Origin: Polluticoccus soli
Lineage (GTDB): Bacteria; Bacteroidota; Bacteroidia; Chitinophagales; Chitinophagaceae
Assembly (NCBI RefSeq): GCF_029269745.1
Contig: NZ_JARJHT010000002.1
Location: forward strand, 372,001-436,000
Length of the DNA: 64,000 nucleotides
Reading direction: 5' to 3'
The translations under genes and the position numbers were made by a program. The notes below the pieces were generated by a model, which was not told the DNA's origin, did not search any database, and saw nothing but the letters and a program-made list of their open reading frames with translations. Shown piece by piece: positions 6,475 through 15,013 of this stretch (its first letter is position 1; each line of letters opens with the position of its first letter).

Positions 6475-7827
6475 ATGTTCGAGAATCTTAGCGAGCGGTT
6501 AGATGCCGCGTTCAAGCAGCTCAAAGGCGAGGGCCGTATTAACGAGATCAACGTAGCTTCTACGATCAAAGATATCCGTCGTGCATTGGTTGATGCAGAC
6601 GTTAACTATAAGATAGCCAAGGAGTTTACCGATAGGGTAAAGGACAAGGCAACAGGTGAGAAGGTATTGACAGCCGTATCTCCGGGTCAACTGATGGTGA
6701 AGATCGTGAAAGACGAACTGGCCGAGCTGATGGGTGGTACTGAGTCTGAGATCGACCTGAACAACAAACCTACTATCATCCTGATAGCGGGTCTGCAAGG
6801 TTCGGGTAAAACCACCTTCAGCGGTAAGCTGGCCAACTTCCTGAAAAGCAAAAAAGGCCGTAATCCGTTGCTGGTAGCTGCCGATATCTACCGTCCTGCG
6901 GCTATGGAGCAGTTGCGCGTACTTGGTGAGCAAATTAAGGTTCCGGTTCATATCGAACCTGATAATAAGGACGCGGTTTCCATCGCGCAGAACGCTGTAG
7001 CCGAAGCTAAAAAGAACGGCAATAGCGTAGTGATCATAGATACTGCAGGTCGCCTGGCTATCGACGAGGCGATGATGACCGAGGTGGCTAACGTGAAGAA
7101 TGCCGTGCAGCCACATGAGATCCTGTTCGTAGTAGATTCTATGACCGGCCAGGATGCTGTGAACACAGCTAAAGCTTTTAACGACCGCCTCGACTTTACG
7201 GGTGTGGTACTGACCAAGCTGGATGGTGATACCCGCGGTGGTGCGGCGCTTACTATTAAGTACACAGTGAATAAGCCCATCAAGTTTGTAAGCATGGGCG
7301 AAAAGCTGGACACGCTGGATGTATTCTATCCTGAGCGTATGGCGCAGCGTATCCTCGGCATGGGTGATATCACTACGCTGGTGGAACGCGCCCAGGCACA
7401 GTACGACGAAGTCCAGGCTAAGAAACTGGAAAAGAAGATCCGCGCCAACAAGTTTGACTTTGAAGACTTCAAAGAGCAGCTGGGCCAGATCAAGAAGATG
7501 GGTAACATTAAAGACCTGCTGGCAATGATACCTGGTATTGGTAAAGCCATCAAGGATATTGATATCTCTGACGATGCATTCAAGGGTATCGAAGCGATCA
7601 TTAACTCTATGACGCCTTACGAGCGCGCTAATCCTGACGAGATCGACGGTAGTCGCCGCAAACGCATAGCGAAGGGTGCAGGTAAAGACATAGCCGAGGT
7701 AAACGCCTTTATGAAGCAGTTTGAACAAATGCGCCAGATGATGGGGCAGATGGGCAAGATGCGTGGCATGATGCCCGGCATGGGTATGCCGGGTATGGGT
7801 GGCGGTATGCCATTTGGCAAGAGATAA
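6475..7827 (+). CDS. ffh: Signal recognition particle GTPase Ffh (SRP54)
   Basis: Binds signal sequences on nascent chains with 4.5S RNA and delivers them to FtsY and SecYEG. The 450-residue length and domain order are standard: the N helical bundle (residues 1-90), the G domain with P-loop GLQGSGKTT at 106-114, DTAGR, and TKLDG, then the M domain ending in a Met/Gly-rich tail (repeated MGQMGKM, MPGMGMPGMG) that binds signal peptides. The frame could begin at a TTG at 6469, but the ATG at 6475 gives the family N-terminus MFENLSERLDAAF. The promoter at 6442 lies just upstream. It is followed by unrelated outer membrane genes. Confidence 0.97.
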   Translation: MFENLSERLDAAFKQLKGEGRINEINVASTIKDIRRALVDADVNYKIAKEFTDRVKDKATGEKVLTAVSPGQLMVKIVKDELAELMGGTESEIDLNNKPTIILIAGLQGSGKTTFSGKLANFLKSKKGRNPLLVAADIYRPAAMEQLRVLGEQIKVPVHIEPDNKDAVSIAQNAVAEAKKNGNSVVIIDTAGRLAIDEAMMTEVANVKNAVQPHEILFVVDSMTGQDAVNTAKAFNDRLDFTGVVLTKLDGDTRGGAALTIKYTVNKPIKFVSMGEKLDTLDVFYPERMAQRILGMGDITTLVERAQAQYDEVQAKKLEKKIRANKFDFEDFKEQLGQIKKMGNIKDLLAMIPGIGKAIKDIDISDDAFKGIEAIINSMTPYERANPDEIDGSRRKRIAKGAGKDIAEVNAFMKQFEQMRQMMGQMGKMRGMMPGMGMPGMGGGMPFGKR

Positions 7828-7884
7828 AGAATAAGGTTTTTATTAACTTTTGAATTATTTCTTTTGACCTATAAATCAACCTAA

Positions 7885-8466
7885 ATGAAACGAATACTAC
7901 TATCTGCCTTGCTGGCGGCATCGTTGCCAGCACTCGCGCAAACAGAAAAAGGAAGACTCATGGTGGGCGTAGGCCTGGCCGATATTTCGGCAGGTATACA
8001 GCCCGGAGGTGGTGATGGGGTTGACTACTTCAGCGTAAACATCAACCCGAGCGCAGGCTACTTTGTGGCTAAAAACCTGGCTGTAGGAACCAGCATAGGA
8101 TTAGGCTGGGGTAAGTCAGGTGGGTCCAGCATCATTAACTATGGTGTGCATCCATTTGCGCGTTATTACTTCGGCGAAAAGAAAACCAGGCTTTTTGCCC
8201 AGGCTGGTGCAGGAATTTATGCCTATAGAATGTCACATACAGTTCCTCCCAATGATAATGGCAGCATGTTCACTTTTGCAGCTGGTCCGGGTGTGACACA
8301 CTTTCTCAACCAAAATGTTGCCATAGAGTCAAGCCTGATGTTCCGAGGAACAAAACAAAACGACATGCCGGATATGTCTTATACACCCTCGCTTAACTTT
8401 GGTTTCCAGATATACCTGAACGGGTTTAAGAAGGCAAAACCTGCACAGGCATCTACTGCGGAGTAG
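7885..8466 (+). CDS. Outer membrane beta-barrel protein, paralogue 1
   Basis: A 193-residue protein with a signal peptide (MKRILLSALLAASLPALAQ) and a series of amphipathic strands typical of small 8-stranded OmpA/OmpW-like barrels: INPSAGYFVAKNLAVGTSIGL, YGVHPFARYYFG, LFAQAGAGIYAY, VAIESSLMFRG and a final LNFGFQIYL strand. The C-terminal part ends in a short basic/Ala tail. It is a tandem paralogue of the next gene, with shared segments INP(S/A)AGYFV and (H/Q)PF(A/V)RYYFG-like motifs. Role unknown; such barrels in Bacteroidota often act as structural or porin-like proteins. It follows ffh by 57 bp. Confidence 0.75.
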   Translation: MKRILLSALLAASLPALAQTEKGRLMVGVGLADISAGIQPGGGDGVDYFSVNINPSAGYFVAKNLAVGTSIGLGWGKSGGSSIINYGVHPFARYYFGEKKTRLFAQAGAGIYAYRMSHTVPPNDNGSMFTFAAGPGVTHFLNQNVAIESSLMFRGTKQNDMPDMSYTPSLNFGFQIYLNGFKKAKPAQASTAE

Positions 8467-8471
8467 GATAG

Positions 8472-8479
8472 TATTTTTG
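8472..8479 (+). promoter_or_regulatory. Promoter -7 box between the two barrel genes
   Basis: TATTTTTG fits TAnnTTTG and begins 5 bp after the first barrel gene's stop, 36 bp before the second gene's ATG. The second paralogue may thus be transcribed on its own. Confidence 0.4.
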
Positions 8480-8515
8480 TGTTGTTTATATTAGGGGGAC
8501 AAACCAACCTTCAAT

Positions 8516-9082
8516 ATGAAAAAGCCTCTATTGGCATTGTGCCTTCTGTCAGCCTCATTTATTACAAATGCCCAAACCGATAAGGGAAACTGGATGGTGG
8601 GCGGCAGCTTGGGATCGATTGCTGGTCAGATCGCCATTGGCGAACCTTCCTACGGCGGTTTTGGATTGTCCATTAACCCCGCAGCCGGATACTTTGTCAA
8701 AAACAATTTGGCCGTAGGCGCGGGTATTCAGCTTACGCCGTGGATCGGAGATGAGTTTTCGTTTGGTTACGGCATTCAACCGTTTGTGCGACGGTATTTT
8801 GGAAAAGGTTTGACCAAGCCATTTGCCGAAGCGTCGGCGGGGTATTCAGGATTTATATCTGCTGAAGACGGTCGTCCCTTTTTTCTTACGGCAAATGTAG
8901 GGAGCGGCTTGGCTTATTTTATTACCCCTAATGTTGCGTTGGAGTCCAGGCTGTCTGTTTCGGCACATTCCGGTTCCGATTGGGAATATGTGGCCTTAAT
9001 GCCTGCAATCACTGTTGGTTTTCAATTGCATTTGCAAAGTCTGAAAAGAGCCAAACCACAAGCTGCCATTGAGGGAGAATGA
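8516..9082 (+). CDS. Outer membrane beta-barrel protein, paralogue 2
   Basis: A 188-residue paralogue of the preceding gene. The signal peptide is MKKPLLALCLLSASFITNAQ; the mature part starts TDKGNWMVGGSLG (compare TEKGRLMVGVGLA in paralogue 1). Strands include LSINPAAGYFVKNNLAVGAG, YGIQPFVRRYFGK, PFAEASAGYSGF and the last strand ITVGFQLHLQ. Both proteins end in a similar KRAKP/KKAKP tail, so the two arose by tandem duplication. A separate promoter lies between them, so expression may differ. Function unknown. Confidence 0.75.
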   Translation: MKKPLLALCLLSASFITNAQTDKGNWMVGGSLGSIAGQIAIGEPSYGGFGLSINPAAGYFVKNNLAVGAGIQLTPWIGDEFSFGYGIQPFVRRYFGKGLTKPFAEASAGYSGFISAEDGRPFFLTANVGSGLAYFITPNVALESRLSVSAHSGSDWEYVALMPAITVGFQLHLQSLKRAKPQAAIEGE

Positions 9083-9134
9083 TATTAAAATAATATATTT
9101 TTAAGAAACTCTTTTTAGTAATGGTTTCTTTTGT

Positions 9135-9142
9135 TAGCTTTG
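9135..9142 (+). promoter_or_regulatory. rpsP promoter -7 box
   Basis: TAGCTTTG followed by CAGTCC matches the pattern seen before ffh, rpoB and rpsA. It lies 45 bp before the ATG. Confidence 0.5.
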
Positions 9143-9187
9143 CAGTCCTTAAAATTTATTGTTAATCGCAAATAATTTCTATTATTT

Positions 9188-9712
9188 ATGGCGGTAAAAA
9201 TTCGTCTCCAACGCCACGGATCAAAGAAACGTCCGTTCTACTTCATCGTAGTTGCTAACAGCACAGCTCCACGTGATGGTAAATTCATCGAGAAACTCGG
9301 TACTTACAATCCACTGAGCGTTCCAGCTACTATTCGTATCAACCGTGAGCGTTCGCTCCACTGGTTGCAAAAAGGCGCACAGCCTACCAACACTTGCCGT
9401 CGTATCCTGTCGTTCAAAGGTGTATTGTACCTGAAACACCTGATGCGTGGTGTAGAACTGGGTCTGTTTGATGAGAAAACAGCCTGGGAAAAATTCGAGT
9501 CTTGGAACACTGAGCACGAGCAACTGGTTGTAAAACGCGAAGAAGCTCACCGTAAGCACAAAGCTGAAAAGCGCAATGCTACAATGGGTGAATCAGTTCG
9601 CCGTGTTGAAGAGAAAATGGCTGCTAAAGCTGCTGCTGCACAAGCTTCAGCTGAAGGCGAAGGTGCTGAAGAAACAGCAACTGCTACTGAAGGTGAGAAC
9701 CAGGAAGGTTAA
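9188..9712 (+). CDS. rpsP: 30S ribosomal protein S16 (bS16)
   Basis: Small-subunit protein needed for 30S assembly. The first ~85 residues are the S16 domain, opening [20 protein letters not shown] and containing [13 protein letters not shown]. At 174 residues it is about twice the length of the E. coli protein. The extra C-terminus is a charged helical stretch followed by an Ala/Glu-rich acidic tail (from about residue 135), an extension common in Bacteroidota S16. The usual downstream partner rimM is absent; the next gene is a membrane glycosyltransferase after a terminator. Base composition and codon use look like a highly expressed gene. Confidence 0.96.
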   Translation: MAVKIRLQRHGSKKRPFYFIVVANSTAPRDGKFIEKLGTYNPLSVPATIRINRERSLHWLQKGAQPTNTCRRILSFKGVLYLKHLMRGVELGLFDEKTAWEKFESWNTEHEQLVVKREEAHRKHKAEKRNATMGESVRRVEEKMAAKAAAAQASAEGEGAEETATATEGENQEG

Positions 9713-9732
9713 TCCTTTCCGACAAATACTTG

Positions 9733-9769
9733 AAAGAGCAACGGTATTACCGTTGCTCTTTTCTTTTGT
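9733..9769 (+). terminator. rpsP terminator
   Basis: AAAGAGCAACGG (9733-9744), 5-nt loop, CCGTTGCTCTTT (9750-9761), then TCTTTT. A 12-bp perfect stem with a U-rich tail. Confidence 0.85.
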
Positions 9770-9856
9770 ACCTACTAGTCAATTTCTCCACTACGTATAA
9801 GAATGCGGAAAAAGATTTTTAAAATTGTGGCGTTTTAAAAAAGCTAACTGCCTGAT

Positions 9857-11770
9857 ATGGAAAACGAAAAGAAGATCAATTTCCGCCTGCTCACTTACAT
9901 AAGCCTGGGACTGATGCTGCTGATCATGTTATGGGTAAGCAAAGATTACGGCATTAGCGGCGACGAGGTGACGCAGAATACCTATGGCCACCACGTTTAT
10001 GATTATTATGCTTCTGGTGGCGAAAACAAGGCAGCGCTTTCTTATAAGAACGTCTATTTCTACGGTGGCTTTTACGACTTGCTTTGTGTTTGTGTCAATA
10101 AGATGCTGGGTGTCAACGAAGCTATGGAATACGAGACCCGCCATTTTATTAATGCGATATTTGGCTTCCTTGCTATTTTGTTCACGGCGCTCCTGGCGCG
10201 CTTGGTTCGTGGCTGGGACGCAGCGTTGTTAGCTGTGTGGTTCTTGTTCTTGTCACCACGTTTTTTTGGCGAAAGCATGAATAATCCTAAGGATATTCCA
10301 TTTGCCTTAGGTATGCTGATGGGAGCCTATTTTACTATCAGGTTTGTTCGTGCTTTCCCCAAGCCTACCTGGAAAGATGCCTTATGGCTGGCATTGGCTA
10401 TAGGCTACGCAATAGGCATACGGATCGGTGGTCTTCTGCTTATTCCGTTCGTTTTCGTAGCCCTTGGCATTGAGTATTTATTTGACTGGCGCAAAAACTA
10501 TACACTCAGCAGCAAGGAAATACAATCAACGGCTGTGAAAGTAATAGCATTGTGTATCGCAGGGTATTTTTTCGGACTGATTTTCTGGCCTTATGCATTG
10601 CAGGCGCCATTGTCTAATCCATTGCAGGCATTGGGTGAAATGTCTCAGTTTTCTACAGGTATCAGGATGCTGTTTGATGACCGGCATATTATGAGCCAGG
10701 ACATTCCGGCCAGCTATATACCTCATTGGATGGCTATTACAAACCCTGTGATAGTGTTGGCGGGTATTATATTGTCTCCATTCCTTTTGTTTCGCAAGGA
10801 GCTGAAACGTTCTACTATTCTGTTTCTATTCTTTGTTGCAATATTTCCATGGGCATATGTCGCTTACAAAAAATCGCCGATGTACGATGGCTGGCGCCAT
10901 ATGCTTTTCGTTTATCCTCCACTGGTAGTTTTAAGCGCGCTGGCTTTCTTATCAGTTATTTGGTCGATAAAAAACAAGATCGCCAAATATGCAGTAATAG
11001 GTCTGCTTGTGATCGGGTTACTATTGCCTGCAAAATGGAGTATTGCAAATCATCCTAACCAGATCGTGTATTTCAACGAGCTGGTGGGTGGGGTTGATGG
11101 TGCATACGGATACTATGAAACGGACTATTACATGAACAGCGTTAAACAGGCGGTCTTTAAATTAGCTAAAGACAAAGATCTCTATCATGCCAAGGATACT
11201 GTGCTGATCGGTACTAACTGTATCGACCCGATGTGGTATTACGTTGCTCGTATAAATCCCAAAGTTCGTCCGGTGTACGTGCGTTATCGAGAGCGGTATA
11301 ATACAGACTATGACTATGGTATCTTTTTCTCTCGCTTTATTGAGAAGTCATTCTTGCAAAACGGGTTGTTTCCGCCTTCTGGTACTATTGACGTGATAAA
11401 GGCCGATAATACCCCCCTTATGGCGATCACCCAGAGAGACAGTGCACAGGTTTACGCCATGCAGGCAAATGCATTCCTGAAGGCAAATGATCTGCCCAAT
11501 GCTGCAGTTTACTATCAGAAGTCTTTGGCCTTGAATCCTAAAAATGAAACCGGATATCAGCCATATGCGATCATTCTTGCAAATCTTGGTCGCATTGACG
11601 AATCAATAGCCGTAATGAATCAATACACCCAAATAGATCCGGCTAATATCGAAACGTACGACCTGCTTAGTCAACTGTATCGTGCCAAGGGTGATATGCA
11701 AAATGCACAACAGGCCGAGGTGAAGAAGAATGCACTTATGATGGAAGCGCAAGGAGACGACACTGAATAG
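9857..11770 (+). CDS. GT-C family membrane glycosyltransferase with C-terminal TPR domain
   Basis: A 637-residue polytopic protein, likely to transfer sugars from a lipid-linked donor at the membrane (GT39/ArnT-like). After the first helix (residues 10-25) comes the motif YGISGDE at about residues 30-36; an acidic pair in the first external loop is the GT-C catalytic hallmark. About ten more helices follow, with PRFFGESMNNPKD in a loop as in ArnT-like enzymes. The last ~100 residues are soluble and form TPR-like repeats (LKANDLPNAAVYYQKSLALN; LGRIDESIAVMNQYTQID). The acyltransferase gene starts 2 bp after its stop, so the two are probably co-transcribed and may modify the same surface glycan. 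The substrate cannot be told. Confidence 0.75.
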   Translation: MENEKKINFRLLTYISLGLMLLIMLWVSKDYGISGDEVTQNTYGHHVYDYYASGGENKAALSYKNVYFYGGFYDLLCVCVNKMLGVNEAMEYETRHFINAIFGFLAILFTALLARLVRGWDAALLAVWFLFLSPRFFGESMNNPKDIPFALGMLMGAYFTIRFVRAFPKPTWKDALWLALAIGYAIGIRIGGLLLIPFVFVALGIEYLFDWRKNYTLSSKEIQSTAVKVIALCIAGYFFGLIFWPYALQAPLSNPLQALGEMSQFSTGIRMLFDDRHIMSQDIPASYIPHWMAITNPVIVLAGIILSPFLLFRKELKRSTILFLFFVAIFPWAYVAYKKSPMYDGWRHMLFVYPPLVVLSALAFLSVIWSIKNKIAKYAVIGLLVIGLLLPAKWSIANHPNQIVYFNELVGGVDGAYGYYETDYYMNSVKQAVFKLAKDKDLYHAKDTVLIGTNCIDPMWYYVARINPKVRPVYVRYRERYNTDYDYGIFFSRFIEKSFLQNGLFPPSGTIDVIKADNTPLMAITQRDSAQVYAMQANAFLKANDLPNAAVYYQKSLALNPKNETGYQPYAIILANLGRIDESIAVMNQYTQIDPANIETYDLLSQLYRAKGDMQNAQQAEVKKNALMMEAQGDDTE

Positions 11771-11772
11771 CA

Positions 11773-12894
11773 ATGACTTCCGGGAATGCATCTACTCCAG
11801 GTTCACCAGCTGCTCGACGTCATTTTCATACGTTCGATGCACTCCGCTTTTTCGCGTTCCTGAAAGTGTTCCTGTTACATGTCCCGATCATTGCATTTCC
11901 CTGGTTTAATTACGTAAGGGCAGGTGGCGGCATTGGTGTACAATTCTTCTTTGTACTGAGTGGTTTTCTTATTACCTACATCATTTGCGAAGAAAAGGCG
12001 CGTACGGGGCAGCTAAACCTAAAAAACTTTTTCGTTCGCCGGATATTGAGGATATGGCCGCTGTATTACCTGATGGTAGCGGTGGCGTATATTACTCCTT
12101 ATATTCTAGAGCATTTTCTGCACCTTCCGTCATCTGGTGAGGGGTACAGGCCTAATATCTGGGTATCTGTTTTGTTCCTGGAGAACTACAAAATGATGGC
12201 TACAGGTCAGCATGCTAATGTTTCGCCTCTGTCTGTCATGTGGACCCTGTGTATAGAAGAGCATTTTTATATTGTTTGGGGGCTGCTCTTGTATTATTTG
12301 AATCTCAAAGACTTGCCAAAGCTTATTGTCGCATGTCTTTTAGCAGGGCTGGTCTGCAGAATGGTGTATGTCGCAAATAATATTCCTACCAGCGATCTGT
12401 TTACTAATATTGATCTCTTTGCCTATGGAGCGATTCCGGCTTATCTGCTTATTGCTAAAGGTGAGCAAGTAGACGTTGCGATCAATAAGATCCCTTATTG
12501 GGCGAAGCTAATGTTTATTGTAAGCCTTCTCCTGACGATCCTGGTTTGCTCGCAATACAAAACCGACAAAGATTATGTAGCCATCACAAGCCTCCTGGGG
12601 CTACTATTTAGTTTGCTAATAATGTTGATACTGCCTGAGAATAACAGGCTTAAAATTGGAGATAAGAATGTGTTGAGCAGGGCAGGGGTGTATACTTATG
12701 GGCTATATCTCTATCACACCCTTGTGATAAATTTGCTGAAGCAGGTATACAGCAAGCAGAATATTTCGCTAGATAACGCTGCATCTGCCATTGCGTTCTT
12801 TGTTCTGGCCCTAACGGCCACGTTGTTGTGCAGTGTACTGTCGTACTATTTGTTTGAAAAACCGTTTCTCAGGCTGAAGAAGTATTTCCGCTAG
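11773..12894 (+). CDS. Acyltransferase family 3 membrane protein (OafA-like)
   Basis: A 373-residue integral membrane acyltransferase, of the type that O-acetylates surface polysaccharides. Family features: HTFDALRFFAFLKVFLLHV near the N-terminus (with the conserved His at the end of helix 1), GGIGVQFFFVLSGFLITYI, FFVRRILRIWPLYYLMV, then W-T-L-C-I-E-E-H-F-Y-I for the WS-x-x-x-E-x-F-Y motif, and about ten helices. It directly follows the GT-C gene (2-bp gap), suggesting joint action on one glycan. The 36-residue minus-strand frame at 12891-13001 overlaps its last 4 bp. Confidence 0.9.
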   Translation: MTSGNASTPGSPAARRHFHTFDALRFFAFLKVFLLHVPIIAFPWFNYVRAGGGIGVQFFFVLSGFLITYIICEEKARTGQLNLKNFFVRRILRIWPLYYLMVAVAYITPYILEHFLHLPSSGEGYRPNIWVSVLFLENYKMMATGQHANVSPLSVMWTLCIEEHFYIVWGLLLYYLNLKDLPKLIVACLLAGLVCRMVYVANNIPTSDLFTNIDLFAYGAIPAYLLIAKGEQVDVAINKIPYWAKLMFIVSLLLTILVCSQYKTDKDYVAITSLLGLLFSLLIMLILPENNRLKIGDKNVLSRAGVYTYGLYLYHTLVINLLKQVYSKQNISLDNAASAIAFFVLALTATLLCSVLSYYLFEKPFLRLKKYFR

Positions 12895-13001
12895 CTATTT
12901 AACAAAAGAAAAGCGGCGATCAGAATATATATCCCTATTAAAGTTGCAGTAAGCCATTTTGATTTTACCTGCGTTTGTTTCAGGGGCAATTTGTAAGACA
13001 T
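12891..13001 (-). CDS. Possible 36-residue membrane protein
   Basis: A short frame with ATG at 13001 encodes a basic N-terminus (MSYKLPLKQTQVKSKW) followed by one hydrophobic helix (LTATLIGIYILIAAFLLLNS), the layout of single-pass small membrane proteins. Its stop overlaps the end of the acyltransferase gene by 4 bp on the other strand. Nothing similar was recognised and there is no clear promoter, so it may be chance; the mixed charged/hydrophobic design is the only support. Confidence 0.35.
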   Translation of the reverse strand: MSYKLPLKQTQVKSKWLTATLIGIYILIAAFLLLNS

Positions 13002-13296
13002 TTTCCTGTGTTTTTCCGGTGTTTAAAAGTTATTCTGTTGTCAAATCCGCAATGAATATAGCAACTACTTTTGCAGTCTCCTCTTTTCTAAACCAAAAAA
13101 TTTAGTACGCTTAATAAGAAGTTTAACAAATTCTAAGCCAAACTCACATTTGCTTTCATATTTCGTTGGTACAAATAGGTTTTTACAATAAGCTGACAAG
13201 CCTTTTGGCCCGCGTTATGAAGGCTGGTAGGGCATTTACTGGCATTGTTTTTAAGTGTAAATAGCTGGAAACGTGTATCCAGAAAAGACTGTGTTT
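13002..13296 (+). promoter_or_regulatory. Promoter and long leader of the sigma factor gene
   Basis: TACTTTTG (13066-13073) followed by CAGTC matches the TAnnTTTGCNRTC pattern seen at the rpsP and rpoB promoters. If used, it gives a leader of about 215 nt before the ATG at 13297, unusually long for this window. No riboswitch was recognised in the leader and no other gene is seen. Confidence 0.4.
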
Positions 13297-13980
13297 ATGT
13301 CGAAAGCAATGTTGTTATATGCGCATCATACTGATGCTGAATTGATCGATAAGGTGAAGATGGGGCATAAGGCTTGCTTTGAAGTGCTCGTGCGTCGTCA
13401 TAGCCAGGCTTTATACAGGATCGGCCGGATGTTTGGATTGGTTGGCGGCCAGGTCGAACAATTGGTTAGCGAAACACATTTGAGTGCTTTTCGGAATATA
13501 AGCAAGATGCGTAATAGGTCATTGTACCGAATCTGGTTGACCACGGCTATGATGCACAAGTGCAGGGCGACTGTGCGTACACAAACAGACAACGTCTTGT
13601 ACGTCTCAGATCCTTCGATGTTGGCTACCCGAAGCGCCTGTCATTATACCGAGCGGTTTAACAGTAGTTTGATGGTGACGAGCCGGCTTGAAAAGCAATT
13701 GGACAAGTTGCCGGTTAGCAGTCGTATCGTTTTTATCCTGCACAAAATAGAAGGATATTCTATTCGCGAAACAGCTAAGCTGTTAAATACTTCTGAACAG
13801 AAGATAGTTGCAGCTATCGAAAGCGCAAAAGCGAGCCTGCGTTCTCTGGCGCGCAACTGGCATTACCATGCCGACGTATATACTATCGACGATTACACAA
13901 GGAATAGCATAGTCAGTGAAGTCATGGCCAAAATAGACGCTCGTCTTTTGGCCGCACCGGTGTTAGCACCACGTGCCTGA
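13297..13980 (+). CDS. ECF-type RNA polymerase sigma factor (divergent)
   Basis: A 227-residue sigma-70-related protein expected to direct RNA polymerase to a special promoter set. Region 2 is seen as AELIDKVKMGHKACFEVLVRRH followed by an ALYRIGRMFG helix. Region 4 is clearer: LDKLPVSSRIVFILHKIEGYSIRETAKLLNTSEQKI, the usual helix-turn-helix. Regions 2.3-2.4 are divergent compared with typical ECF factors. A C-terminal extension of ~35 residues follows region 4. The frame could start at a GTG (13273), but ATG 13297 is preferred. No anti-sigma factor gene is adjacent; the next gene is convergent (4 bp away), so it is an orphan. Confidence 0.75.
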   Translation: MSKAMLLYAHHTDAELIDKVKMGHKACFEVLVRRHSQALYRIGRMFGLVGGQVEQLVSETHLSAFRNISKMRNRSLYRIWLTTAMMHKCRATVRTQTDNVLYVSDPSMLATRSACHYTERFNSSLMVTSRLEKQLDKLPVSSRIVFILHKIEGYSIRETAKLLNTSEQKIVAAIESAKASLRSLARNWHYHADVYTIDDYTRNSIVSEVMAKIDARLLAAPVLAPRA

Positions 13981-13984
13981 TCAG

Positions 13985-14923
13985 CTATTTTACCAGCCAT
14001 TTTTCTATTTCGTGCTGGTCTAATTCGATGTATTTTGTCTGTGCTTCAACCTTGCCGGTATTAATCCAATATATAACAGGCCAGCTGTATCCGATCATAT
14101 TGGTAAAAGCATCGCCATCTAGCTTGGTGTAAGGTACATTTGACGCTTCAGTTTCCTTCCAGAACGGTTCCATGTATTGATCCTTCCCCGCCACTACGAA
14201 ATAGAATGGTAACGATGGGTTGCGAAGCTTCATAATGTGCATTTTTTTAGCTGCCATTCGGCAGTGCGGGCAGCTGAGGCTCAAAAACGCAATGACGTGT
14301 TTGCCCTGTTTTAATTGTACCGGAGCTACAGGTTTGCTGAGCGTAGTATCGTATAGCGGCGCCAGGTTCAGCTCGAAGCTATCTTTCTGCAGCCACTGGG
14401 GCTTGCTTTCGGGTATCGGGTAAAAAATGAACGGAAGCGCACAAAGGATCAAAAAGATAAGCGGGTTGACAAATCGCAACCAATTGAATCTCAGTCCTTG
14501 ATGGAATTTGGCAATTACGAGCAGCAACGCAATTAGTGCTACATTCTTTAGTAGTGATGCTGACGGACTCATCAATATCTCGTCTCCAAAGCATCCACAG
14601 TTGATGTTATTTCCGACCGTTACCCATAGGAAAACGAGGTAGGCAGAAAATATTAGTAGCAAGGCAATTGCTAGTTTCGGCACCCATTTTTTTCTGCCGA
14701 AAGAGTTGAATATGAGTAAGCTGCCGAGTGCTATTTCAAGTCCTCCGAAAAACCTTGCAGACAGTTCTGCCACGCGCCATGACAAACCAGCAAACTGTAC
14801 GATAGTCCATTCAAATTTCTCCAGGGCAGGGTAGTTATAGAGCTTTGTCCATGCTGAATATAGAAAAGTAGCACCTAAAGCAATGGATAGTAAAACCAAA
14901 GCTGTTTGCTTGAGTATCTTCAT
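13985..14923 (-). CDS. MauE/DoxX-like membrane protein fused to a thioredoxin-like domain
   Basis: A 312-residue protein. The first ~180 residues hold about five helices of the MauE/DoxX redox-associated type (SIALGATFLYSAWTKLYNYP, then a loop with NINCGCFG, a cysteine-containing motif typical of MauE). The C-terminal ~120 residues are a thioredoxin-like domain with the redox motif CPHC in SLSCPHCRMAAKK and a later cis-Pro-like segment (SWPVIYWI). It probably moves reducing equivalents across the membrane to an envelope substrate. The Cys-rich lipoprotein upstream (15014-15268) is a possible partner, although a terminator lies between them. The ATG at 14923 is chosen because a -7 box sits 5 bp before it; an upstream ATG (14947) would lie inside the terminator. 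Confidence 0.8.
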   Translation of the reverse strand: MKILKQTALVLLSIALGATFLYSAWTKLYNYPALEKFEWTIVQFAGLSWRVAELSARFFGGLEIALGSLLIFNSFGRKKWVPKLAIALLLIFSAYLVFLWVTVGNNINCGCFGDEILMSPSASLLKNVALIALLLVIAKFHQGLRFNWLRFVNPLIFLILCALPFIFYPIPESKPQWLQKDSFELNLAPLYDTTLSKPVAPVQLKQGKHVIAFLSLSCPHCRMAAKKMHIMKLRNPSLPFYFVVAGKDQYMEPFWKETEASNVPYTKLDGDAFTNMIGYSWPVIYWINTGKVEAQTKYIELDQHEIEKWLVK

Positions 14924-14927
14924 TTTG

Positions 14928-14963
14928 CAAAAATAAAAGGGCATCATTGAAATGATACCCTTT
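14928..14963 (-). terminator. Terminator with embedded promoter -7 box
   Basis: On the minus strand AAAGGG, an ATCATT/AATGAT stem and CCCTTT (14936-14963) form a terminator for the lipoprotein gene upstream. Its U-tract, TTTTATTTTTG, contains TATTTTTG (14935-14928), a match to the -7 consensus, ending 4 bp before the ATG at 14923. Thus the tail of the terminator may serve as promoter for a leaderless mRNA. Confidence 0.5.
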
Positions 14964-15013
14964 GTTATACTAAAATATTATTTAACTCTGTTGCTAAATA
15001 GTAAGAGCAATAA

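Noticed and set aside
6499-7728. Long open frame antisense to ffh (about 409 codons)
   Set aside because: It mirrors the codon bias of ffh, shows no family features, and ffh on the plus strand is certain.
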